Source: Pantoea sp. At-9b
GTDB taxonomy: Bacteria; Pseudomonadota; Gammaproteobacteria; Enterobacterales; Enterobacteriaceae
DNA length: 64,000 nucleotides
Assembly (NCBI RefSeq): GCF_000175935.2
Contig: NC_014837.1
Location: 2,728,001 to 2,792,000, forward strand
Direction: 5' to 3'
Shown: positions 1-10,017 of the stretch, piece by piece
How the letters are laid out: each line of letters begins with the position of its first letter
Position numbering within the stretch: the first letter of the stretch is position 1
The notes under the pieces: generated by a model
The model's input: the letters and a program-made list of their open reading frames with translations, nothing else
Database searches by the model: none
Told to the model about the DNA's origin: nothing
Translations under genes and position numbers: made by a program

Positions 1-1548
1 CGACCCCCCAACGCTGTGGGTTTCGTCGTTTTTAACGTTGGTATCCATGTTCTTCTGCGCCTGGATCCACAACTGCTCCTGCCCGGACTTATCCTCGAAG
101 CGCAGTGCATTGGCGGTTTCTGCGGTGCCATCTTTGGTACGGCTGAGGAAACCCATCTGCGTCGCCGCCGCTGGCAGTGCCCAGGGCGGCATACTCGCCT
201 CGTTATACACGCGGCCAATGATCAGCGGGCGATCCGGGTCACCATTGATAAAATCCACCACCACTTCGTCGCCAACACGCGGGATCTGCACACCACCAAA
301 TCCCTGGCCCGCCCAGGCGCTGGAAACACGCACCCAGCACGAGCTGGTATCGTCGCCTTTTGCCAGCCGGTCCCAGTGAAACTTCACCTTGACCCGGCCA
401 TAACGGTCGGTCCAGATCGATTCCCCCTGCGGCCCCACCACTTTCGCCGTCTGTGGACCGTGAGTTTTTGGCCATGGCGCACGGGGTGGCGCACGGAAAG
501 TGATCGAGGTCGGCAGAACGGTAAAGTTGATGTTATGCGAGGCGGTAATATCACCGCTGGCGTAGCTGTTTTCCTCGAAGCTATAGTCGGCACTGGTGGT
601 GAGATAGTTGCCGTTATCACTGAAATGCGGCGCATCGAGCAGGCCAAAGGTGTAACCCGGCGCAATGCCGGTCGCCGTCCCCGTGCCACTGACGCTGTGA
701 TGCTCCACTTCCCAGACTTCCTGGCGGATGCGGGTGTAAAACTCGCCGTGGCTGTGATCAACAAAATGGCCCGGCCAGTCGTAGACATCCACCGTGCCCG
801 GCGTGGGCGCAACCGGGTTCTGCCGCGCCTGTAACATCCAGGCATTCGGTTTGCGGAAGTCATAGTCATCCGTGCTGTACATCCCCGGCGTCACGCTCTC
901 GGCCAGCGACCACTGGCTGATCCCCTCTTCCGTTGTGCTGCCGCCGGAAGGGGCCACGTGGTAGGGAATGGTGGCATAGCCACTGAACGGCTGGTGCTGA
1001 TCGGCAGCATCGCACAATACCAGCGTATGCTTATCGGATTCATGGCGGAACCAGTAGTAGATCCCCTCCAGCTCCATCAGACGGCTGATAAAATCGAAGC
1101 TGCTCTCCTGGTACTGCACGCAGTATTCCCACACCCGGTAGCTGCTGGCGAGTTTTGATTCGACGTTGACGTTGTACTCTTTCAGCAACGTCTGCACGAT
1201 TTGCGGCACGGTCTGGCTCTGGAAAATACGCAGGTTACGATCACGTTTCATCGGCCACACATCCGGCTCGACGGTCAGGGCATAAACCGCGTAGCGCGTG
1301 CCGTTCAGCTCCTCACTGCGCACGGCCACGCGGGTGATTTTGCCGTTGAGGTAACGTGGCGTGAGCAGGTTCTGGGTCGGCAGCGTAAAGGTCACCGATT
1401 TGCCCAGCAGAGCATGGCGATCGATGCGGGCATCGGTCGACAACAAATCCGCCTGGAGGGTGAATGATTCCGACAGGGCTTCACGCCCGCTGAGTTTCCA
1501 GAACAGCAGGCCCTCCGTGGGCAGCTGGACGGTGATGCGTGAGAACAT
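1..1548 (-). CDS. vgrG: VgrG (TssI) type VI spike protein, partial
   Basis: VgrG trimers cap the Hcp tube and carry effectors out of the cell. The first 516 codons are visible; the rest runs off the left edge. The translation opens MFSRITVQLPTEGLLFWKL and continues with the typical gp27-like text (QESSFDFISRLMELEGIYYW, WFRHESDKHTL). Near the edge it reads WIQAQKNMDTNV, which is characteristic of the gp5-like needle region. The start is the ATG at 1548, 20 bases after the ppkA stop, so it is the last visible gene of the secretion operon. Whether there is a C-terminal effector extension, and which cargo follows, cannot be seen here. Confidence 0.95.
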   Translation of the reverse strand, partial: MFSRITVQLPTEGLLFWKLSGREALSESFTLQADLLSTDARIDRHALLGKSVTFTLPTQNLLTPRYLNGKITRVAVRSEELNGTRYAVYALTVEPDVWPMKRDRNLRIFQSQTVPQIVQTLLKEYNVNVESKLASSYRVWEYCVQYQESSFDFISRLMELEGIYYWFRHESDKHTLVLCDAADQHQPFSGYATIPYHVAPSGGSTTEEGISQWSLAESVTPGMYSTDDYDFRKPNAWMLQARQNPVAPTPGTVDVYDWPGHFVDHSHGEFYTRIRQEVWEVEHHSVSGTGTATGIAPGYTFGLLDAPHFSDNGNYLTTSADYSFEENSYASGDITASHNINFTVLPTSITFRAPPRAPWPKTHGPQTAKVVGPQGESIWTDRYGRVKVKFHWDRLAKGDDTSSCWVRVSSAWAGQGFGGVQIPRVGDEVVVDFINGDPDRPLIIGRVYNEASMPPWALPAAATQMGFLSRTKDGTAETANALRFEDKSGQEQLWIQAQKNMDTNVKNDETHSVGGS

Positions 1549-1568
1549 AAGTAAATCCCGGAAAATAA

Positions 1569-3011
1569 TTAACTGTGAGGATCGAGCAACCAGACACCTT
1601 CCGCGCTGATGGTGAGTGTCTGTTCACGTGCGCCGCTATGGCTGCTGATCGAGAAGGTGTAGTTGCCCGGTGCCAGTTGCAGCGCGGCAAAACCATTCGC
1701 CGCAGGCACCAGCGCCTGCTGTTTGCCGTTGACCTGCACCTGCTCACCCGGTTGCAGACGGATGTAGACCTGTGCCACCGGTGCCGGGGGCGGTGCGGGT
1801 TCCACGTTACGCTGTGCCATCTGGACGTCGGCCTGGGCTGCCGGTTTTTCAGCCGGGGCCGGTGCCGGGGTCACGGGTGGAGCCACAGGGGTGGTTTGCG
1901 CCTGCACGGGTGCGTCATCACTGCCGCCGGCCATCAGTAAACCCACGCCCAACCCGACCAACACCCCCGCAGCCACCAGGCCTGGCAGCGCAAAGCGGTG
2001 TTGCATAAAACGTTTCGCCGGTGATGGCGGTGCTTCGTCTGCCACCTCTTCGACCGGCACCAGCATGGTGCCCGGACCACTGATTTTCGCCGCGATCAAG
2101 GGTTCAGATTCGCGCTCGGGCAGCGCCATCAGTTCCGCAAACGCATCGATGTTTTGTGGACGATCCTCGGCTTTCAGCGCCAGTGCTTTGTCGACCGCAC
2201 TCAGCAGCGCCGTGGAATACCCGGCAGGGCGACGTTGCACCAGTGGCTGGTAGTTATCTTCGATGCTGCGCACCACGCTGACCGGCGGCGGCGCACCGGT
2301 GATCAACATGTGCAGTACCGCCCCTAACGCATAGATGTCAGTCCAGGCCCCCTGCTCGCTTTCATCGTTGTCGCTGTACTGTTCAATCGGCGCAAAACCG
2401 GGACGCAACATGGTTTCGCTTTCATCGGACAGGTTACCGATGGTTTTACGTGCGGAACCAAAATCGAGCAGTACCGGTTCGCCATTGCTCTGGATCTGGA
2501 TGTTATCGAGCGAAATATCGCGATGCAGGTATCCGGCGTCATGAATGGTTTTTATCGCCCCCAGCAATGGGGGTAACAGACGACGAATCCAGGCTTCGTC
2601 GATCTGCTGCGGATTGCGCGCACGCAGATTGGACAAGGTCGTACCGCTGTAAAACGCCGTCCCCATATAGGCGGTATCGTTCTGCACCCAGAAGCGCAGC
2701 ACGTGTAACAGGTTGGGATGATTAAAACGTGCCAACAGGCGCGCTTCCTGGATAAAACTGTTCAGACCGGCGTGGAAGGTTTTGCTGAATCGCTCGCTGC
2801 GCAACACCAGGTTTAAGCCATCACTACGCACCGCTAACGAGGCGGGCATAAACTCTTTGATGGCGATATCGCGCTCCAACTGATGATCCCAGGCGCGATA
2901 GACGATGCCAAAGCCGCCACCACCGATGACTTCTTTTATCTCAAACTCATTGAACCGGTAACCCAGCGGCAAAGCGTTGGGTACATTGAGGTGATTATCG
3001 TGTTCCGACAT
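1569..3011 (-). CDS. ppkA: PpkA-like Ser/Thr protein kinase of the T6SS
   Basis: A 480-residue Hanks-type kinase that, by family knowledge, phosphorylates the FHA protein TagH and so licenses T6SS firing. Visible motifs: glycine loop GGGGFG near residues 30-35, lysine in IAIKEF (about 52), catalytic loop HRDISLDN (about 163-170), metal-binding DFG (about 183-185). A single hydrophobic segment (FALPGLVAAGVLVGLGVG, about 340-360) follows, then a Pro/Ala-rich linker and a C-terminal PEGA-like beta domain (YIRLQPGEQVQVNG) that would lie in the periplasm. All catalytic residues are present. It sits between tssH and vgrG and pairs with the phosphatase gene at 10988-11779. Confidence 0.93.
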   Translation of the reverse strand: MSEHDNHLNVPNALPLGYRFNEFEIKEVIGGGGFGIVYRAWDHQLERDIAIKEFMPASLAVRSDGLNLVLRSERFSKTFHAGLNSFIQEARLLARFNHPNLLHVLRFWVQNDTAYMGTAFYSGTTLSNLRARNPQQIDEAWIRRLLPPLLGAIKTIHDAGYLHRDISLDNIQIQSNGEPVLLDFGSARKTIGNLSDESETMLRPGFAPIEQYSDNDESEQGAWTDIYALGAVLHMLITGAPPPVSVVRSIEDNYQPLVQRRPAGYSTALLSAVDKALALKAEDRPQNIDAFAELMALPERESEPLIAAKISGPGTMLVPVEEVADEAPPSPAKRFMQHRFALPGLVAAGVLVGLGVGLLMAGGSDDAPVQAQTTPVAPPVTPAPAPAEKPAAQADVQMAQRNVEPAPPPAPVAQVYIRLQPGEQVQVNGKQQALVPAANGFAALQLAPGNYTFSISSHSGAREQTLTISAEGVWLLDPHS

Positions 3012-3040
3012 AGACGAAAACTCTCTGATAACGAACGGCT

Positions 3041-5647
3041 TTAGACATCAAACTGGCAAACAAACTCACCCTGCTCACAGCGCACCAGCACCCGGCGGTA
3101 ACGTTCATCGCGGGCATGGGCGCTGAGCAGTATCTGGCTCATTTGCGGCAACAGGGTATTGGTGAGGATGGCATCGACCATACGTCCGCCGGATTCCACT
3201 TCGGTGCAGCGCTGCACGATCTGGCTGACGACACTCGCGTCAATGTCCGCTGCGATACCGTGGTTCTCCTCCAGACGGCGCACAATGCGTGCCAGTTGCA
3301 GCCGGACGATTTGTGCCAGCATCGCGTCGCTCAGCGGGTAGTACGGCACCACCAGCAGGCGTCCAAGCAACGCGGGCGGGAACACCTCCAGCAGCGGTTT
3401 GCGCAGTGCCGTGCTGAGTGCGTCAGGTTGCGGTAACAGTTCCGGATCGGCACACAAGGCGCTGATCAGCTGTGTGCCCACATTGGAGGTCAGGATGATG
3501 ATGGTGTTACGGAAATCGATATGACGTCCTTCGCCGTCCTCCATCCAGCCTTTGTCGAACACCTGGAAGAACAACTCATGCACATCCGGGTGTGCTTTCT
3601 CGATTTCATCCAACAGCACCACACTATAAGGCCGACGGCGAACCGCCTCGGTCAGCACACCACCCTCGCCGTAACCGACATAGCCCGGAGGCGCGCCTTT
3701 CAAGGTGGAGACGGTGTGCGCTTCCTGGAATTCACTCATGTTGATGGTGATGATGTTCTGCTCGCCGCCATACAGCGATTCGGCCAGCGCCAGCGCGGTT
3801 TCGGTTTTACCCACGCCAGACGGGCCGCACAACATAAACACCCCGACCGGTTTGTTGGGGTTATCCAGACGGGCGCGTGAGGTGCGCACACGTTTCGCAA
3901 TCAGATCCAACCCATGGCGCTGACCGATGACCCGTTGGTTCAGGGTTTCCGCCAGGTTCAGCACCGCATCGATCTCGTTTTTCACCATGCGCCCCAGTGG
4001 GATGCCGGTCCAGTCTGCCACCACGGCCGCCACCACGCTGGCATCCACGGCGGCAAACAGCAGCGGTTCTTCGCCCTGCACTTCACGCAACTGCTGTCGG
4101 GTGGCGTCCAGCTCACTGCGCAGCGCCGTTGCATCTTCGCTGACACAACGTGCACGTAACGCGATGAGTTGATCCACCAGCGCACGTTCCTGCTGCCAGC
4201 GCGCGGTCAATGCCTCGCGCGTGGCGCTGAGTGCAGCATGCTGCCGGGCAATTTCCTGCTGGCGCTCGGGGGCACCCAGCCCCACTTTCGCCTCGCGCTC
4301 GGCAATTTCCGCTTCAATGTCGAGTGCCGCCAGCCGATGCAAACAATCTTCCAGCGCCGGAGGCTGTGCCCCCTGACTGACGGCGACACGTGCACAGGCG
4401 GTATCAAGCAACGCCACCGCTTTATCCGGTAACTGCCGCGCCGGGATGTAACGATGCGACAGTTTGACCGCTGCACTGACCGCTTCATCCAGCAGCAGCA
4501 CCTGGTGATGTTTCTCCAGCGCACTGACCGTGCTACGTAGCATCTGGATGGCTTTGGCTTCGTCCGGCTCCTGCACCTGCACGGTCTGGAAGCGACGTGT
4601 CAGTGCCGGGTCCTTCTCGATATATTTTTTATATTCTGCCCAGGTAGTGGCACCGATGGTGCGCAACTGTCCACGTGCCAGTGCCGGTTTCAGCAGGTTA
4701 GCGGCATCCCCCGTGCCTTGCTGTCCGCCCGCGCCGACCAGGGTGTGGATCTCATCCACAAACAACACAATCGGGGTGGCGCTCGACTGCACTTCGTTGA
4801 TCAACGCTTGCAGGCGCGCTTCAAACTCCCCTTTCATCCCAGCCCCGGCCTGCAACATGCCGATATCCAGCAGCCAAAGTTGTACATCGCGCAAGGGCGC
4901 AGGCACATCACCCGCCGCAATGCGCAGTGCCAGCCCTTCCACCACCGCCGTCTTGCCGACACCGGCTTCGCCGGTCAGCAGCGGATTGTTCTGACGACGG
5001 CGCATCAGGATATCCACCATCTGACGGATCTCTTCATCGCGCCCGGTCACCGGATCGATACGGCCCGCACGCGCACGCGCGGTAAGATCCTGGGCGTACT
5101 GTGCCAGAGTGCTGCTGCCGGCTGCTGCCGGGGCTGCGCCGACATCAGGTTGCGTCAGCGCCTGTTGCGCCTCCTTGCTCTGGCCGAGTAAAGCATCGAA
5201 TTGATCCACCAGGGCATCGACGTTAATACGCGCAAACTGCGCTGAAATACCTTTCAGCACACTGGCGAGGCTGTAGGTCTTGAGCAGACCGATCAGCAGA
5301 TGACCGCCACGAATGCGGCTGGCTCCGTATTTGAGCGAGGCATAGACCCAGGCGCGCTCTACGGCGCTGTCGATGTGCTCGGCAAGATCGGAGACGGCAC
5401 TCGCACCGCGTGGCAGACGGTCAAGTGCCGCCACGATATCCCGCGTCAGCGCGTTTTCATCCAGTGAAAAATGGCTGATTACCTGCTGTAAGTCACCGTC
5501 CTGTTGCTGCATCAGTTGATGCAACCAGTGCACCAACTCGACATAGGGATTGCCGCGCAGCTTGCAAAAGGCGGTGGCGCTTTCCAGCGAGGTAAATAAC
5601 AGCGTGTCCAGTTTACCGAATAACACGGCTCGGCTGATTTCTGACAT
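3041..5647 (-). CDS. tssH: TssH (ClpV) AAA+ ATPase
   Basis: ClpV disassembles the contracted TssB/TssC sheath so that subunits can be reused in the cytoplasm. The 868 residues match the family: an N-terminal Clp-N helical domain (about 1-160), first AAA+ module with Walker A GEAGVGKT at 226-233 and Walker B LFVDEIHT, a middle coiled region (about 420-530), and second AAA+ module with GPSGVGKT near 607 and LLDEIEKAHPDV. The N-terminus MSEISRAVLFGKLDTLLF is typical of ClpV rather than of ClpB. It lies 53 bases after tssG and 29 before ppkA. Confidence 0.97.
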   Translation of the reverse strand: MSEISRAVLFGKLDTLLFTSLESATAFCKLRGNPYVELVHWLHQLMQQQDGDLQQVISHFSLDENALTRDIVAALDRLPRGASAVSDLAEHIDSAVERAWVYASLKYGASRIRGGHLLIGLLKTYSLASVLKGISAQFARINVDALVDQFDALLGQSKEAQQALTQPDVGAAPAAAGSSTLAQYAQDLTARARAGRIDPVTGRDEEIRQMVDILMRRRQNNPLLTGEAGVGKTAVVEGLALRIAAGDVPAPLRDVQLWLLDIGMLQAGAGMKGEFEARLQALINEVQSSATPIVLFVDEIHTLVGAGGQQGTGDAANLLKPALARGQLRTIGATTWAEYKKYIEKDPALTRRFQTVQVQEPDEAKAIQMLRSTVSALEKHHQVLLLDEAVSAAVKLSHRYIPARQLPDKAVALLDTACARVAVSQGAQPPALEDCLHRLAALDIEAEIAEREAKVGLGAPERQQEIARQHAALSATREALTARWQQERALVDQLIALRARCVSEDATALRSELDATRQQLREVQGEEPLLFAAVDASVVAAVVADWTGIPLGRMVKNEIDAVLNLAETLNQRVIGQRHGLDLIAKRVRTSRARLDNPNKPVGVFMLCGPSGVGKTETALALAESLYGGEQNIITINMSEFQEAHTVSTLKGAPPGYVGYGEGGVLTEAVRRRPYSVVLLDEIEKAHPDVHELFFQVFDKGWMEDGEGRHIDFRNTIIILTSNVGTQLISALCADPELLPQPDALSTALRKPLLEVFPPALLGRLLVVPYYPLSDAMLAQIVRLQLARIVRRLEENHGIAADIDASVVSQIVQRCTEVESGGRMVDAILTNTLLPQMSQILLSAHARDERYRRVLVRCEQGEFVCQFDV

Positions 5648-5700
5648 ATCGAATCTCTGTAATAGAAGAAGCAGGCTATGTGACAGGAAAAGGCGATGGG

Positions 5701-6750
5701 CTAGCGCGAGGCAGCCTCAACTTCAAAAACAAAATCTTCACGATCGACAGGCTGGGCCGCTTGTCCCAGCCAACTGGTGTAACCCAGTCGGGCGCTGCCG
5801 CCGAGGGTCGCGCCCTGGACCTCGTTCGCGGCGAGGATCAGGCTAAGATCCCACTGCATTTCAATACCGAGATAGTGCCGCACCCAGTCGCGCACTTCAC
5901 ATGCCCCTGGCGCATCGGGCAAGAAGTGGGCATATTGCGCGGCGGTGAGTGGCCCCAAACGCAGGCGAAAACGGTGCTGCACATCGCGCACCGCCACCCC
6001 CAGAAACGCCGATTCCCCCAAGCGTGGCATGTGCCGTCCGGCGGCCAGACGCGCCTGATCGCGGCTATCCAGCGTCAGCCACTGCGCCTGGTTCTGCTCC
6101 AGCCGCACCGGGACGCCAAAATAGAGGCGCAGAATACGCACCAGACCTTCCGCATCATGTCCGTGGCGACTGAGATGCCCCACCAACATCAGGCGCGCGT
6201 GCAGGCTGAGCGAACTGGCCTGTTGCTGCGCCGGAAAACCGATCCCGGCCAGACAGGCCAGATAGTCCTGAAAACGTTTGTCGTCGCCGCGATCGAGAGA
6301 AGCGGTCGGCTGCGCGTCCGCCCAGGCACGGTAAAACAGTAAGGTGGCACGGTGGTGAAACAGGTCAGCAAAGGCCGCCAGGCTGTGATCCTGATGGTGG
6401 TCGATACGTTCGCGCACATACTCAGTCAGGTGCGTGGGTAGCGGGCCGTTCGGGCCAAACAGGCCAAAGCTGTAGATGGCGACATCATGACGACCATCTT
6501 CTTCGCGCTCACGCACCGAGGCGAGCGTCGCGGGGGCGAAGGTCAGGGATGGCTTCTGACCAATACGCAGGCTTTCGAACTTAGGCAGTGGCGCACGTCC
6601 CAGCGCATAACGCTGACCACTTTGCGCATTTAACCGGCGTAACAGCTGGAACAGGTCGTAGCGCCAGGGAGCCGCCATCACCGCTGACCAGAAATCGTCC
6701 GGCAGACGGCTGGCGCGCGATAATGGGATAATCTGTGCGACATCACTCAT
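5701..6750 (-). CDS. tssG: TssG baseplate protein
   Basis: TssG forms the baseplate wedge with TssE, TssF and TssK. I chose the ATG at 6750 (MSDVAQIIPLSRASRLPDD, 349 residues): it overlaps the tssF stop as ATGA, a usual coupling in this locus, whereas the longer frame extends 46 codons back into tssF. Family text includes WSAVMAAPWRYDLFQLLRR at the N-terminus, FGLFGPNGPLPTHLTEYVRE, and LRLGPLTAAQYAHFLPD near the C-terminus. The length is normal for the family. Confidence 0.95.
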   Translation of the reverse strand: MSDVAQIIPLSRASRLPDDFWSAVMAAPWRYDLFQLLRRLNAQSGQRYALGRAPLPKFESLRIGQKPSLTFAPATLASVREREEDGRHDVAIYSFGLFGPNGPLPTHLTEYVRERIDHHQDHSLAAFADLFHHRATLLFYRAWADAQPTASLDRGDDKRFQDYLACLAGIGFPAQQQASSLSLHARLMLVGHLSRHGHDAEGLVRILRLYFGVPVRLEQNQAQWLTLDSRDQARLAAGRHMPRLGESAFLGVAVRDVQHRFRLRLGPLTAAQYAHFLPDAPGACEVRDWVRHYLGIEMQWDLSLILAANEVQGATLGGSARLGYTSWLGQAAQPVDREDFVFEVEAASR

Positions 6751-8621
6751 AGCAGCGCCTTCTGGCCCATCCGCGGTGGCCAGTAACCCACTTCGCCACG
6801 TTGCTGGCTGCTCAGCGTGAGTTCGGTGAAACTGTTGAGCGCCACCAGACGCGAGAACACCCGTTCCAGCACGCTGCCAAACAGCCACGGACTGGCCCCG
6901 GAGAACACCTGCTCATCCACCTCCAGCGCAATGCTGACCCCACGAGCAAACACCACGGGTCCCGGTTCCGGTACTCGCCGATGTACCGCACGCAGTTGGC
7001 AATGACGAATGCCCTCGATCTGGCGCGCCACTGGCGCTTCCGCCAGATTGGCATACAAACTCAGTAGCTGGCGCAAGGCGGCCGCCCCTTCCCCGTCGGC
7101 GCTGTCCATCAGGCTCAGATAGTTCATTTGCAGATGGCTGATCAGCCGCCAGGACGATAAGCCTTCTGCCAGTGCCGGACGCGGCGGCGTTGGCCCTTTG
7201 CACAACGTCAGTTGACTCACCGGGATCGAATCCGGCATCACGAACTGCCCCTGCTCCTGTTGCAGCAGCATCAGCGGTAAATCGCGGCTGGTGCACATCA
7301 CCTCAGCGGAGAGGTAGCGCATATCGTCGCGCCACGGTGTGTGGTGTTCATCCACCAGCGAGAGGAACACTTCAGAGCCGATATAACCGGTACGGGTGCC
7401 ATAGCGTTGCGCATGCTCGGACAACGTGCGCTGCTCGCGACGCAGGGAAAAATAGGCACCGTAGTCACCGTTATCCGCGCTGAAAGTGCTCCAGAAAGGA
7501 CGGAATACCTGCTCCTCACGCTGTCCCTGCACGGTGGCAAACAAACGTTGTACCGAATGCACTTCGTAATCCAGCGGGCGGATATTATCCACCACCAGAT
7601 GATATTCATGCTGACTGTCGCTGACTTTCAGGCGCTCTGCCATTTTCGGGAACAGGTTAATCACCGGCGTGCAATGCAGCGCCAGATGGCTGCGATCGAC
7701 CACGCTCTCCAGTTCAGCATCGGCCTTATCCAGCAGGATAATGATGTCGAAGGCTTTGGCATGTTCGCAACGGCGCAGCAGCGCCGCCAGTTGATGCAGG
7801 CTGATAAACTGAAACCGTGCCGGAAAGGCAAAATATTCCTGCAACAGACGGTAGCCATCGAAGTTGCGCAGATCGTCCGGTAACAACGCCTGTTCCGGCG
7901 CAAAACCCTGTTGTTGCAGCGCGTTATCGGCGAGTACCTGACGCTGCGGCTGTGGCTCCACCGATTGCAACACGATGCCGACCCGATGCTGCATCAGCAA
8001 CTCCAGCAACCTGAGCGCCTGAATATCCGGGCCGCTCAGGTAGAGCATCAACTCGTCGACCGTCAGTTGGCTGAGCGACGAAACGCCTTCGCACTCAATC
8101 CGCAGGCGCAACGCGCTGGTCGCACCCAGGCCGCTCAACTTCAGCTCACCCAGCGGGATGTCACCGGGCACGCCACCGAGCGTCACATCGCTGATGCGTA
8201 ACGGATGCAACATCACGTCATGCGCCGTGGTGTAGCTACAGGTGACGCCCGATTTCTTCAGGCTCTGGCTCTCCATCATGGTGCCACGCGGCACCAGAAA
8301 ACCGTTGCTGATGTCCCCTTTGCGGCTATCCGGTGTCAATTGGGCAATCGCCATCGACGGTGTTGGCGCTAAATAGCCCGGTGCAATCATCTCCAGCAGT
8401 CGCTGCGAAAAACGCGGAAATTCCGCATCCATTTTCAGCTGAACACGCGAGGTGAGAAACGCGAAGCCTTCCATCAACCGCTCGACGTAAGGATCGGCGA
8501 TCTCAATGCCGCGCATTCCCAGCCGTCCTGCCACTTTGGGATAACGTTCGGCAAACTCGGCTCCCATCTCTCGCAGATAGGCCAGTTCACGGTTGTAGTA
8601 GTCGAGCAGTTTGCTGTCCAT
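6747..8621 (-). CDS. tssF: TssF baseplate protein
   Basis: TssF is the large wedge protein of the T6SS baseplate (VasA/ImpG family). The 624-residue product starts MDSKLLDYYNRELAYLREM, the family hallmark, followed by GAEFAERYPKVAGRLGM and DPYVERLMEGFAFLTSRVQ. The C-terminal region has FARGVSIALEVDEQVFSG and LFGSVLERVFSRLVALNSF, also diagnostic. It starts 2 bases after the tssE stop and overlaps tssG by 4 bases. Confidence 0.97.
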   Translation of the reverse strand: MDSKLLDYYNRELAYLREMGAEFAERYPKVAGRLGMRGIEIADPYVERLMEGFAFLTSRVQLKMDAEFPRFSQRLLEMIAPGYLAPTPSMAIAQLTPDSRKGDISNGFLVPRGTMMESQSLKKSGVTCSYTTAHDVMLHPLRISDVTLGGVPGDIPLGELKLSGLGATSALRLRIECEGVSSLSQLTVDELMLYLSGPDIQALRLLELLMQHRVGIVLQSVEPQPQRQVLADNALQQQGFAPEQALLPDDLRNFDGYRLLQEYFAFPARFQFISLHQLAALLRRCEHAKAFDIIILLDKADAELESVVDRSHLALHCTPVINLFPKMAERLKVSDSQHEYHLVVDNIRPLDYEVHSVQRLFATVQGQREEQVFRPFWSTFSADNGDYGAYFSLRREQRTLSEHAQRYGTRTGYIGSEVFLSLVDEHHTPWRDDMRYLSAEVMCTSRDLPLMLLQQEQGQFVMPDSIPVSQLTLCKGPTPPRPALAEGLSSWRLISHLQMNYLSLMDSADGEGAAALRQLLSLYANLAEAPVARQIEGIRHCQLRAVHRRVPEPGPVVFARGVSIALEVDEQVFSGASPWLFGSVLERVFSRLVALNSFTELTLSSQQRGEVGYWPPRMGQKALL

Positions 8622-8623
8622 GA

Positions 8624-9184
8624 TTACCCCGCATCCTGGAGTTCGAAATGGCCATTCTCAAGATCGACCTGGGTACGAAACAGAAACTCCAGCGGATAAG
8701 GCACGCACCACAGACGGCCTTTGATCTCAATCGATAGCACGTTGTGCAGGTCGAGTGCCGCCAGATCGCTGACACAACGGACCTGCAAGCCCTGTGGCAG
8801 AATGCGGGGTTCGAAATGCAAAATGGCGTTGGTCATTTTGCGCTGGATGTCCTGCCATTCGATATCAGACATGTTTTGTCCGGCCAGCGGCGCAACACCA
8901 AAATTCCATACCGAGCGCTGCACCTCACCAAAAGGGCTGAGATCCTGTTGCGCTTCGTTATTGATGGTGTTGAACAGCCACTGCAAATCGCGCAGCACAT
9001 GACGGCGTAGCGTGTTATGGGTAATCAACACACTGTTGCCCGGCTCGCTCCGTTTGTCCGGTGCATCGTCGGTCAGGCGATCCAGCAACGAGGATTGCAA
9101 CTTGTCGCGTGAAGTCAGCGTGTCGCGGTTTTTGCGCGCACGATAGCCACCGTGCAGCTGGGCATAGCCGTCTTCACGACTCAT
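8624..9184 (-). CDS. tssE: TssE, gp25-like baseplate protein
   Basis: TssE is the gp25-like lysozyme-fold protein (without lysozyme activity) that starts sheath assembly on the baseplate. The 186-residue product contains SLLDRLTDD near the N-terminus, LRRHVLRDLQWLFNT and FGVAPLAGQNMSD in the middle, and ILHFEPRILPQGLQV in the gp25 core, ending with LEFLFRTQVDLENG. The EPR triplet, important in gp25 folds, is present. The start overlaps the 3' end of tagJ by 11 bases and the stop is 2 bases before tssF. Confidence 0.95.
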   Translation of the reverse strand: MSREDGYAQLHGGYRARKNRDTLTSRDKLQSSLLDRLTDDAPDKRSEPGNSVLITHNTLRRHVLRDLQWLFNTINNEAQQDLSPFGEVQRSVWNFGVAPLAGQNMSDIEWQDIQRKMTNAILHFEPRILPQGLQVRCVSDLAALDLHNVLSIEIKGRLWCVPYPLEFLFRTQVDLENGHFELQDAG

Positions 9185-10001
9185 AAGCGGGCCCGATGTC
9201 GTTAAAAGTGAGGCGCTGAAGTGCCAGCAGTGAGAGTTCCGCGCTGTCGCTCAGCCAGACTTTCTGTCCCAGACCGATAAACTGGCTGTCTACGTTGCCC
9301 AGCGGCTGCCATTCGGTGACGCTGGCGCGCAACCAGGGTTCTTCCGCTTGTGCCGGTAAGGGATAGCGCACCGGAATCTGGCACACTTGTTCGCTGCCAT
9401 CCACCAGTTGGATCAGCGTATGACGCCACACCAGATCCGTTACGCTGGCCGGTGCCTGAAACTGCATTTCCCGGATAGCGGCAAACGGCACCCAGTAATA
9501 ACGGCCATTGACGATGGCTTCACATACCGGACCAAAACGGCTGTCGCCATCCATCAACCACGGGAACGCCACTGACTGATCCTGTTGTTCTAACGTACCG
9601 GGATTGGCGTCGGCTTGCTCCAGTGCCTGCTGGCGTAGCGCCGCGCCACGTGCCACATCGCCCGCCACCTCGGCCTGCAACGCCGCCAGCAGGGTTTCAC
9701 ACCATGCCCAGGCACTGCCCGGCAGTTGGGGTTGTGCCTCGCCGCGTAACACCGCCGCACGCTGCAACTCCCCGGCAATCGCCTGTTGCAACAGAGTGAT
9801 GGTGGGTTGTGCCTGCGGGGTTAGCGCCAGCCAGGAATGCAGTTGTGTCTGTGCCCGCGTCCAGTTACCGGCCAGGCACAGCAGTTGCACAAAGGTGGCG
9901 CGCAGATTGGCATCGGCAGGATTCGCCTGGATCTGCGCCGTAGTACGGGCCAGATTCTCCGCCAGTGATGCATCCGCCAAACGCTGTTGTAACGACTCCA
10001 T
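9174..10001 (-). CDS. tagJ: TagJ (ImpE/SciE) T6SS accessory protein
   Basis: TagJ-type proteins bind TssB and modulate sheath recycling by ClpV in systems that have them. The product is 275 residues. The N-terminal half is TPR-like and alanine-rich (AENLARTTAQIQANPADANL). The C-terminal half has the ImpE signature, including FPWLMDGDSRFGPVCEAIVN and GRYYWVPFAAIREMQF. A good ribosome site (AAGGAG, five bases before ATG) fixes the start at 10001. It overlaps tssE, as is common for this pair. Confidence 0.93.
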   Translation of the reverse strand: MESLQQRLADASLAENLARTTAQIQANPADANLRATFVQLLCLAGNWTRAQTQLHSWLALTPQAQPTITLLQQAIAGELQRAAVLRGEAQPQLPGSAWAWCETLLAALQAEVAGDVARGAALRQQALEQADANPGTLEQQDQSVAFPWLMDGDSRFGPVCEAIVNGRYYWVPFAAIREMQFQAPASVTDLVWRHTLIQLVDGSEQVCQIPVRYPLPAQAEEPWLRASVTEWQPLGNVDSQFIGLGQKVWLSDSAELSLLALQRLTFNDIGPAYES

Positions 10002-10017
10002 GCAAACTCCTTTTGCG

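Noticed and set aside
16..834. Long plus-strand ORF (272 codons) at the left edge
   Set aside because: It is the antisense of vgrG, whose minus-strand frame shows clear VgrG text across the region.
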